Below are positions 58,001-64,000 of a DNA stretch of 64,000 nt, one piece after another; the stretch's first letter is position 1; every line of letters starts with the position of its first letter. The stretch lies in the NCBI RefSeq assembly GCF_947495455.1, contig NZ_CANLZC010000005.1:26794-90793 (forward strand). The letters run 5' to 3'. The notes below the pieces were generated by a model. That model was not told the origin of the DNA and searched no databases. It saw only the letters and a list, made by a program, of their open reading frames with translations. This DNA is from an uncultured Shewanella sp. GTDB lineage: Bacteria; Pseudomonadota; Gammaproteobacteria; Enterobacterales; Shewanellaceae. Both the position numbers and the translations under genes were made by a program.

Positions 58001-58124
58001 TTTCTTGCTGATCTAAATCAGGCAATAAGGCATTGGGTAATTTAACGCTGGCTATCCCTCCCAATAAAACGAGTAAAGCTGAAAATGCGATGATAATGCC
58101 GCTGTATTTATCGATAAATTTCAT
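55029..58124 (-). CDS. RND efflux transporter permease
   Basis: Proton-driven inner membrane pump of the AcrB/HAE superfamily, 1031 aa with two sets of six membrane segments and two large periplasmic loops. The TM4 proton-relay motif reads GLLLDASIIVMENI, one Asp rather than the Asp-Asp pair of AcrB, as in a subset of RND pumps. Overlaps the adaptor gene by 4 nt. No outer membrane factor gene is nearby, so a TolC encoded elsewhere is presumably used. Substrate unknown. Confidence 0.92.
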   Translation of the reverse strand: MKFIDKYSGIIIAFSALLVLLGGIASVKLPNALLPDLDQQEIAMLINWQGKTATEIEQVLITPLERQLASIGQLKHSQTHIGNGETWTRLFFSPETDMEKAYMDVMARINQIPDWPEQVAKPLIFDYSNGAGSTVASMYLYSELEEMTPNDFRRVYRKHIASVLSDVSGIANINMSYSPLAQRMDIEFNPQALAHFSLSIDDVTEKLHDLIDRSGDKMKLGSKAYDLHFKGQMALAELTQLPVAVRGERIIRLGEIAQIHKRFVTDWDYSSFEGHPAMYFSFQPDKNTNALDITDELSVVMTELNQGVLADLGMKLSFRSNSSKPIKHALSLVYTNILIGVLLACLFLYLFIRDLKVVFLIFISIPVCLSLVILGMYLGGRSLNVISMAGMALSVGLLLDASIIVMENIQRLRSQGIRLTASLYQGVKQVRGALISSTLSSIVIFVPIILMQSSISQMFEDLAYTISTALVASILVALILLPALGRRILSEQAQQAKSKPLSSANQWPQRFTQPSRSPLQAKIWVGFGIVGTSLLMWWVMPAIDLLPNPKADNVIAYVDFKEPLSQEAATEQIGKVIEARFVKEKANPDAPTWSQYVLSCNPSYCYLNLKPEVGEDYTAFEHWLKTHILQDLPDTDLYVRQGNLLGGAIQGGDRSRVDFKGLSLSELQKVGQDLKDIIKAQIAGSQVLETVALSNNATQIEFTPKADKLAYLGLSRAELNQYLVALTDGEYLGRFSAGNDSFPFYFKGQKVSHIEQLLETELMIPDHGLIPLRDLVDSNMVLAPSAIFRADNEMSISLGVVPPNGQPMGPFVEQVKAIVSKYIKEQGPDGLYVAYQGQAGELDSFLSEFLLTFLVSLLVLFLLMRIALASWLFATAVMLSMPLALAGGMLSLNLINVFMPQNLDVITMIGFIILMGLVINNAILLISEFKVGMEAGLMQQESIYRAVSTRMRPIFMSTGTSIFGMLPLMLTPGDGAEIYRGLAGVIVGGMTFSALFTLSFMSALLSLPVFAVKADKHKESLGDEGALVGVN

Positions 58125-59188
58125 AGCCGCACCTTCATTTCATCAGCGTTAGCCACAACCACTTGATCATTCAAGGTTAAGGATTTACCACCACGCACCA
58201 CCACATGCTCACCGACTTTAATCCCAGATTGAACTACCGCATGAGCACCTTGCGTATCCATAACCTTCACGGGAACTTGAGTGACTTTATTGTCGTCATC
58301 TAACAGCCAAACAAAATATTCGTTATTTTTAAGGCTCAGCGCATCATAGGCAACGAGAGTAAGATCGTCCTTTGGCATTTGCATATTCACTGCAACCCTT
58401 TCATTCAAAAACAAAGCAGCAGTGTCATCTTTAAAATCAAAATGCACATTCACCATTTGAGCGGCTTCATCGACTTTTAATGCCAATCGATTAAATGCTA
58501 ACGTTTCACCGGATTTAAGCTGAAAACTCACCAGCTCGATATCATTAACTTGTTGATATAAATCAAGAGACATTTGACAAACAACCTCTTGGTTATCAGA
58601 AGGTAAAAAACTCAAAATACTGTCACCAGAATCCAACCATTCACCAGGCTGAGCATTCAATGTAAAAATTTGGCCATCAGCGGGGGCAAGATGTTTAAGG
58701 CTGGCGATTTGATGTTCAAGGATCATTTGATCGGCTTTTAAGGCGAGATATTGCTGCTTAGTCAACTTGGCATCGAGTTTTGCACGGTTTAAATCCGATA
58801 CCGATACCATTTCTTGCTTATCTAATGACTGTATACGTTGGTATTCTTGGGCAGAAAAGTCCGCTTGCGCTTTAGCCGCTTCTAATTTTGCCGTTAACTT
58901 CAGCGATCTCTGCACGAGATAAAAGTCATCTTGCAAAGCGATAACATCCCCTTTTTTAACAGGCATGTTGACAGGTAAAACCCAATTGAGTTGAGCTTTA
59001 ACATGGCTGGATACTTGAGGACGAAAAGGCACATCAGCATGACAATATAAGCTTTTTTGTATCCCCTCATGCCAAGGAAGAACGAGTTCAACATAGACTA
59101 AAAGTTTGTCTTCAGCATAAGTGGGGAAAACAGATAATAATACCATTCCAAGCCAAAAACCTAGCACCATTTTGATATAGCAATACAT
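58121..59188 (-). CDS. RND efflux periplasmic adaptor (membrane fusion protein)
   Basis: Links the RND pump to an outer membrane channel. 355 aa with a signal sequence (about residues 5-25), not a lipobox. A helical hairpin region follows (KLEAAKAQADFSAQEYQRIQ), split lipoyl halves, and the beta-barrel and membrane-proximal domain at the C-terminus. AAGGATG precedes the ATG. Its stop overlaps the permease start, so the pair is coupled. Confidence 0.88.
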   Translation of the reverse strand: MYCYIKMVLGFWLGMVLLSVFPTYAEDKLLVYVELVLPWHEGIQKSLYCHADVPFRPQVSSHVKAQLNWVLPVNMPVKKGDVIALQDDFYLVQRSLKLTAKLEAAKAQADFSAQEYQRIQSLDKQEMVSVSDLNRAKLDAKLTKQQYLALKADQMILEHQIASLKHLAPADGQIFTLNAQPGEWLDSGDSILSFLPSDNQEVVCQMSLDLYQQVNDIELVSFQLKSGETLAFNRLALKVDEAAQMVNVHFDFKDDTAALFLNERVAVNMQMPKDDLTLVAYDALSLKNNEYFVWLLDDDNKVTQVPVKVMDTQGAHAVVQSGIKVGEHVVVRGGKSLTLNDQVVVANADEMKVRL

Positions 59189-59490
59189 TCAAACATCCTT
59201 ATTTAACTTATTATTAAAATCACCAAAATGAAATTAAGAACCCCCATTAAAACTCAATGAGTTACAAAATAAACATTGATAGAGTAAAGCATCAAATGTA
59301 CTAAAAAAACAAATAAATGCAATATTTTTAAATAAATTAACAACTAGTAACAAGCCAAGTAAAAACATAACCATAAAGATGAAAAGCTCCACAGAAGGGT
59401 CTTATACCTGTAATGCTCGATAAAAACAGACATTATGCTAATTACTTTTGTCGCAATACATTGCTAATTTTTTACTCCCACTGACTCATT
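59189..59490. other. 302-nt divergent spacer
   Basis: AT-rich region between the efflux operon and lpxO, presumably with both promoters. No repeat or clear site seen. Confidence 0.5.
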
Positions 59491-60405
59491 ATGCTATCAA
59501 CAAACACAATGAAAATTATTTTTATACTGTATTTTTTCATCTCTGTTATCTATATCTGCCGCCGAGGAAAGATCAAACATAAACTCACTCGACAATTAAC
59601 CGATCATTCCACTTTTATGGCATTCATCAATTTCCCTTTGTATATTTTCTCTAAAATAAAAACGACGCCATTTGTTGAAACACAGTCAATAGATAACCTG
59701 AATAAACTCAAAGAAAATTGGAAGATTATTCGTCAAGAAGCCCTTGCATTAGAACAAGATGGATTAATCTCTACATCAGACAAACTCGATGATGCAGCCT
59801 TTAACTCTTTTTTCAGAAAAGGTTGGAGTCGCTTTTACATTAGCTGGTATGGTGCAAATATCCCTTCTGCCATGATTCGAAGCCCGCAAACGACTCAACT
59901 AGTCCAATCTATCCCTAATATAAAAGCGGCCATGTTCACAAGATTAAAAGCTGGCAGTCGACTCGGCTTGCACCGCGATCCTTATGCGGGATCCTTAAGA
60001 TACCACCTTGGACTCATTACTCCCAACAATGAAAAGTGTTATATCAATGTTGACGGTGAGCCTTATTATTGGCGTGACGGAGAAGATGTATTATTTGATG
60101 AAACCTATTTACATGAAGCCGTTAACGGCACTGACAGTGATCGGATTATTCTACTATGTGATATAGAAAGGCCATTAAAGTACAAATTGGTCAGGCTATA
60201 CAATAAATTCCTCAGTTATTTTTTATTAAAATCAGCCGCCGCACCTAATGAAATAGGCGACAAAACGGGTGGAATTAACAAAGCATTTAAATATATCTAT
60301 CAAATCAGAATTCTGGGAAAAAAAATACAGAGATTCAATAAACCTCTGTATTATTTAATTAAATATCGTCTTTTTTTAGGGCTGATCAGTCTATTAATTT
60401 TTTAA
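59491..60405 (+). CDS. lpxO: aspartyl/asparaginyl beta-hydroxylase family, LpxO-like
   Basis: Fe(II)/2-oxoglutarate dioxygenase; LpxO adds a 2-hydroxyl to a lipid A acyl chain. 304 aa with an N-terminal membrane helix (about residues 6-24). The iron ligands are His161 and Asp163 (LHRDPYAG) and His208 (LHEAVNGT), and RIILLCDIERP provides the 2-oxoglutarate arginine. The first ATG is used; a second at 59509 is possible. Its last 12 bases overlap the convergent peptidase gene. Confidence 0.83.
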   Translation: MLSTNTMKIIFILYFFISVIYICRRGKIKHKLTRQLTDHSTFMAFINFPLYIFSKIKTTPFVETQSIDNLNKLKENWKIIRQEALALEQDGLISTSDKLDDAAFNSFFRKGWSRFYISWYGANIPSAMIRSPQTTQLVQSIPNIKAAMFTRLKAGSRLGLHRDPYAGSLRYHLGLITPNNEKCYINVDGEPYYWRDGEDVLFDETYLHEAVNGTDSDRIILLCDIERPLKYKLVRLYNKFLSYFLLKSAAAPNEIGDKTGGINKAFKYIYQIRILGKKIQRFNKPLYYLIKYRLFLGLISLLIF

Positions 60406-61743
60406 TAATGTCGCATTTTGCTCAGACAAGCGATACATAAGTAGAGCCGCTTTCTTGGCATTTTTGCCTAAACTACTTAAATCGCCAATTTCGTCACTGG
60501 TATGCCCACCCGTGCCCATCAGACCTAAACCATCAAGTGACATATCCACATAGTTAGCGGCAAAAGAAATATCTGCCGCTCCAGCATTACGAGGATCAAC
60601 CGCAACGACCTTGCCATAGCCCAAATCTTCACTCACTTGATTATAAAGCGCTAGTAACTTGCGATTATTTTCAGTCGCCGCCATAGGTGGATAGCCTTCA
60701 TTAAAAATCAGACTTGCCGATGTCATAGGTAAACTTTGAGACACGATTTCCAACATTTTCTCTTTCGCTTTATCAAGTTGCTCAGGCGAAAGCGCGCGAA
60801 TATCCCCCATCACAATGGCTTCTTTAGACACCACATTGGTTTTACCTAACGCCGAGCCATTGGTTCCATTGGTTTTATGATCGACATCCGTCCCCGCAAG
60901 AATAAGCCCTGGATTAAACGTTAAGTCTTTCATAGAAGATAAGGACTCACGGAATCCATTAAGGATCCTCGCCATTTCATAAATAGCACCATCACCGACT
61001 TTTTCAGTAAATATTTGTGATGAATGCGCAGGCACTCCAGTGACTTTTAATATCCAATTCGCCGCCCCTCTTCGAGCAATCACAGCAGTTTTAATGTTTC
61101 CATCACCATCTTCAAAGCCTAAGGCCACATCAGCCCACTTAGCTGCATCCACAATGGCTTTTTTCGACGCTGACAAAGGCAAACCACTTTTCTCTTCGTC
61201 ACCCGTCATCACGACTTTCAAGCTTATTTTATCAAGCACTCCCGCTTGCTTCAGCGCCTTGATGGCTGTCAACATGACCACATCACCACCTTTCATGTCA
61301 CTCACACCAGGACCGGCCGCATGAATATCATCGAGCACTTGATACTTCTGAAAGGCATCATCCTTTGCAAATACCGTATCTAAATGTCCAATAAGCAATA
61401 TTTTTTTACCTTGGGTTCCATATGAAGCCACTAGGCTGCCCGCACGATTATAGCTAGCGCCATCCTGCCATTGCGCCTTAAAGCCTAAATCTTCAAGTTC
61501 TTTTTTAAATACCATGCCCACTTGTTTGACACCGGCAAAATTCATAGTGCCACTGTTAATATTAACCACTTTCTCCAGTTGTTCACGGGCAGCAGGTAAA
61601 GCCTTGTCAACAGCAGCTTGAATGTTAGCTTCTATTTTTGGGTCTTGAGTCTTAGTCTTTACAATCGGCGTATCGGCAAAAGCAACACTGCTGACTAAAC
61701 AAGTGACCACTAACAAATAAGGGGAAAGGAATATACGTCTCAT
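60394..61743 (-). CDS. M20 family metallopeptidase, glutamate carboxypeptidase-like
   Basis: Exported zinc peptidase of 449 aa, with a signal peptide (about residues 1-23, SSVAFA/D). Metal ligands and catalytic residues are His120 and Asp122 (LIGHLDTV), Asp149 (GPGVSDMKGG), and Glu183-Glu184 (GDEEKSG). Resembles CPG2-type carboxypeptidases that release C-terminal glutamate. The ATG at 61743 has GAGG 5 nt upstream. Periplasmic. No operon partner. Confidence 0.88.
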   Translation of the reverse strand: MRRIFLSPYLLVVTCLVSSVAFADTPIVKTKTQDPKIEANIQAAVDKALPAAREQLEKVVNINSGTMNFAGVKQVGMVFKKELEDLGFKAQWQDGASYNRAGSLVASYGTQGKKILLIGHLDTVFAKDDAFQKYQVLDDIHAAGPGVSDMKGGDVVMLTAIKALKQAGVLDKISLKVVMTGDEEKSGLPLSASKKAIVDAAKWADVALGFEDGDGNIKTAVIARRGAANWILKVTGVPAHSSQIFTEKVGDGAIYEMARILNGFRESLSSMKDLTFNPGLILAGTDVDHKTNGTNGSALGKTNVVSKEAIVMGDIRALSPEQLDKAKEKMLEIVSQSLPMTSASLIFNEGYPPMAATENNRKLLALYNQVSEDLGYGKVVAVDPRNAGAADISFAANYVDMSLDGLGLMGTGGHTSDEIGDLSSLGKNAKKAALLMYRLSEQNATLLKN

Positions 61744-62068
61744 TAAAGCCTCATTGACCATTCACTCTAAAAGTTATGGAGTATATAGAATCAAGCTTTA
61801 ACCACTAAATTTTAAAAATAGAACAGATAAAAACAGCAAAAAAATTAACAAGCAGATAAAATATTAAATATCTTTTAAATAAGAAGCTTAAATGAAAATA
61901 CAGTAAGATAAATCGAAATAGAAGAAGAAAATAAACCACAAAAACAGTACAAAAATAAAACGAAAAAACATCCTTATCGCGACATTAAACCCATTAAACT
62001 AAATGAAAAAAGAAAGAGAGTCATTTAAATAACGGCATTAATATGCACTCTCTTCTCGAATCGTTATT
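61744..62068. other. 325-nt AT-rich spacer
   Basis: No coding potential. A weak terminator for flgMN may be formed by AGAGAGT (62015) and ACTCTCT (62047), followed on the minus strand by TTCTTTTTTC. Nothing else seen. Confidence 0.45.
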
Positions 62069-62518
62069 TCACAATGACTGAGCTTGATTGCCGTAATCTA
62101 TAGTCTGATCCTTATTACGACGCAATAAGTGATTGATAATGTACTGCTGATCGACTAACAGTTTACCATTAACATCATTGGCATGCTGGCTTTCTGTGGC
62201 CAAGGCTAATAACTGCTGCCAAATGCCATTAACTTGTTTTCCAGATTGAGGTGGCAATTTAGCAATCAACTGCTCCATACCCGCAGAGTTTCCAGAAAGA
62301 CCTAAACGCTGCAGTGCAGCACTACGATGATCGGCACTTTGTTTTAGACTCTCACATAATGTACTTTGATGTGCATTATGGCTCTGTAAGGCTTGATGAT
62401 CCCGCTGCAGCATCAACTTACGCTGATGCGCTAACAGACTTTTTAACTGTTTATAACCTTCTACATCTTGGCGTATGCCCCTAACGAGGCTTTGTACTAG
62501 CTCACGTTTTTCTGACAT
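62069..62518 (-). CDS. flgN: lateral flagellar chaperone FlgN
   Basis: Export chaperone for the hook-filament junction proteins FlgK and FlgL. 149 aa, almost wholly helical with a coiled-coil pattern (LLAHQRKLMLQRDHQALQSH). Lies 4 nt after flgM as in other lateral flgAMN sets. Recognised more by size, helix content and position than by a sharp motif. Confidence 0.82.
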   Translation of the reverse strand: MSEKRELVQSLVRGIRQDVEGYKQLKSLLAHQRKLMLQRDHQALQSHNAHQSTLCESLKQSADHRSAALQRLGLSGNSAGMEQLIAKLPPQSGKQVNGIWQQLLALATESQHANDVNGKLLVDQQYIINHLLRRNKDQTIDYGNQAQSL

Positions 62519-62522
62519 AGTG

Positions 62523-62813
62523 TTATCCGTGTTGGTTAAACATAGCTTCTGTGACTTTTGCTAAATCCAGATCAAAAGTGCCATCTTTGAGAGATTGACG
62601 AAGTGCATCAACTTTTGCTTGATCAACATCATCCATTGTTTCTAGTTGAGGTTGAGAACGCGCTAACAGCTCCCAATCTTCACTCACCGCTTTTGGCGTA
62701 ACAAGCTGCCTAACTTGGCTCTCTACGGGTTTAAGTTCCGCCTTTGTCTTCGTTTGTCCTAGGCTTGAACCCACTTCAGCATTCAATGCACTATTGATCT
62801 TATTTATTTCCAT
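62523..62813 (-). CDS. flgM: lateral anti-sigma-28 factor FlgM
   Basis: Holds back the flagellar sigma factor until the hook is complete and FlgM is exported. 96 aa, N-terminus disordered (MEINKINSALN) and the C-terminal helices (VDALRQSLKDGTFDLDLAKVTEAMF) match the FlgM family. Follows flgA after about 180 nt, which probably holds a promoter. Confidence 0.88.
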   Translation of the reverse strand: MEINKINSALNAEVGSSLGQTKTKAELKPVESQVRQLVTPKAVSEDWELLARSQPQLETMDDVDQAKVDALRQSLKDGTFDLDLAKVTEAMFNQHG

Positions 62814-62990
62814 CGCATTCCCACCCTATAATTAATGCCGTTATACGCCCAATGACTTGGTACATACCATAAAGCGACCTCAAATACCTTTCGCTGAAAT
62901 TTTATTAAATCAGCAAAAACAGCTTGATTTTAAAGGCTCTTAAAATCTAACACGAATAATGTGTAATATAATCACAGACACAAAAAAGTC

Positions 62991-63710
62991 TTAAAAACGT
63001 GTAGTGACTTTGCCTTTGCTCGCCGGGTAAGCAATGATAATTTTTCCAGAACTGAGGTTTTTAACTCTAATGGCTTCACCTTCGCTACCGGACTCCAGTG
63101 CTTCTCCAAGCATTTTGGCATAAAAACCCTGACTTTTCGCCTCAATAATGACTTTATCACCTATCTTTACTAGCACTGGAGCGCTTAAATACATGGCTTT
63201 AATCGGCTTAAAACGATGCAGTTTTCTCACCACTTGCCGACCAATAATATCATCCATTTTAGTTAATACTTCTTTATCCGATCCTTTAAGCGCAAGCTTC
63301 ATCCAAGTCACATCTTTTCCATTCACCACCTCTCCTCGCTTCATGGCACGGTTTAATACTGGTAAGCGCGCACTGACTTCTACTTTAGCTCTGACATATA
63401 AAGACCAGCCTTTTGATGGACAACTTAACTTTCGCTGTACTTGACCAAAATCAATATCGGCAGAATCCATTGCAGGCAAAATTGGACATAATGTGAGCTT
63501 GTCGGCACCAGAGGGGACTCGCACAGTAATACTGTGAGTCATGCCTTTCACTTGCGCATATTCTTGCCATTGCTTCAGCTCTTTCGTTAACACTTGGGTC
63601 ATGCGTGCTTTCAATTGCTCAGTCGTCGCTGTTTCAGCCTGCACAAACGAGGCTAGCAAACCTGACATCAAACCATAAACTATCAGCATTAACCGCTTTA
63701 ACAAGATCAT
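62991..63710 (-). CDS. flgA: lateral flagellar P-ring chaperone FlgA
   Basis: Periplasmic chaperone for P-ring (FlgI) assembly. 239 aa with a signal peptide (about residues 1-25, ASFVQA/E), an N-terminal domain and the C-terminal SAF domain (VLNRAMKRGEVVNGKDVTWMKL ... GEAIRVKNLSSGKII). The frame continues to a TTG at 63740; the ATG at 63710 gives a normal signal peptide. flgB and the other rod/hook genes would be expected divergently just beyond the right edge. Confidence 0.9.
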   Translation of the reverse strand: MILLKRLMLIVYGLMSGLLASFVQAETATTEQLKARMTQVLTKELKQWQEYAQVKGMTHSITVRVPSGADKLTLCPILPAMDSADIDFGQVQRKLSCPSKGWSLYVRAKVEVSARLPVLNRAMKRGEVVNGKDVTWMKLALKGSDKEVLTKMDDIIGRQVVRKLHRFKPIKAMYLSAPVLVKIGDKVIIEAKSQGFYAKMLGEALESGSEGEAIRVKNLSSGKIIIAYPASKGKVTTRF

Positions 63711-63780
63711 TGAGCCAACCAAAAAGCCTAAAAGATGCAATGCAATATACTCAAGCTAGCCTTAGATGCAAGCGTCCAAT

Positions 63781-63990
63781 TTATACCCGTGATACTTCAA
63801 GCTGCAGGATTCAGCTGGAATTAAAAGCCTTTTAGACAAGGCATTGAATACCGAGCCTAGTTATTCTAAGCCGATATTCAATAACACAGTATAAAAGGCT
63901 TTTAAACCAGCCCTTTGGGAGTGTGTAAAAGCACCGACTTCTGCGTTGTATCATCTTAAAAGGCAATAAGCATTTCGGCAATAATACGCC
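63781..63990. repeat. palindromic dispersed-repeat candidate at the flgA/flgB border
   Basis: A perfect 14-bp inverted repeat TTAAAAGCCTTTTA (63821-63834) / TAAAAGGCTTTTAA (63892-63905) encloses an inner pair (ATTGAATACCG / CGATATTCAAT), so the block folds into a long hairpin. It resembles intergenic repeats I know from Shewanella-type genomes. It lies in the expected divergent promoter of flgA and flgB. Confidence 0.65.
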
Positions 63991-64000
63991 TTGAATTAGG

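Noticed and set aside
55029..58124. Loss of proton-relay residues in the RND pump
   Set aside because: One Asp remains in TM4 (LLLDAS); single-Asp variants are common in several RND subgroups, so inactivation is not implied.

Overview
The window reads as chromosome of a marine gammaproteobacterium of the Shewanella type (Alteromonadales). Base composition is AT-rich. The gene order waaA / kbl-tdh / glpE-glpG / elbB / polA / Spot 42 / engB / cytochrome c4 / csr-type RNA / yihI / hemN, and the propionate operon prpR-prpB-prpC-acnD-prpF with a GntR-type regulator, are both arrangements known from Shewanella. The species cannot be fixed from the sequence alone.

Positions 1-31,700 are mostly core chromosome. 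They hold lipid A-Kdo assembly (waaA), two tandem TetR regulators, threonine catabolism (kbl-tdh), glpE and the GlpG rhomboid protease, elbB, and DNA polymerase I followed by a clear Spot 42 RNA gene. Next come engB, a dihaem cytochrome c4, a GGA-rich csrB/csrC-like RNA, yihI, a DUF2489 protein, hemN, adenosine deaminase, a DUF885 lipoprotein, a PldB-like lysophospholipase, two unknown membrane proteins, a gamma-glutamyltransferase and an inositol-phosphatase-like protein. The methylcitrate operon lies on the minus strand, with two palindromic operator candidates in front of prpR.

Positions 31,900-36,800 are an accessory stretch: a fatty-acid-hydroxylase-family membrane enzyme, a secreted protein with a five-residue QPTTT-type repeat, a relBE toxin-antitoxin pair, two unknown membrane proteins separated by an attC-like hairpin, and three degenerate tRNA-T-arm-like repeats.

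Positions 36,800-53,200 and 62,000-63,700 hold a lateral (Laf-type) flagellar system. fliM-fliN-fliP-fliQ-fliR-flhB-flhA lie on the minus strand. motY-lafK-fliE-F-G-H-I-J diverge on the plus strand, and flgA-flgM-flgN follow on the minus strand. This matches the Vibrio parahaemolyticus lateral order, with LafK as the sigma-54-dependent regulator and no fliO. About 9 kb of unrelated genes (a glycine-rich lipoprotein, an RND efflux pair, an LpxO-like hydroxylase and an M20 peptidase) sit between fliJ and flgN.

The most unusual structure is in the flagellar export operon. The 3' end of fliR has been tandemly duplicated four times before flhB. Every copy keeps an open frame, and each copy's stop overlaps the next copy's start, giving an unbroken chain of coupled mini-genes from fliR to flhB. 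The 3' end of fliP is followed by a separate 93-bp tandem array. A 45-codon membrane-protein gene with a good ribosome binding site sits between that array and fliQ.
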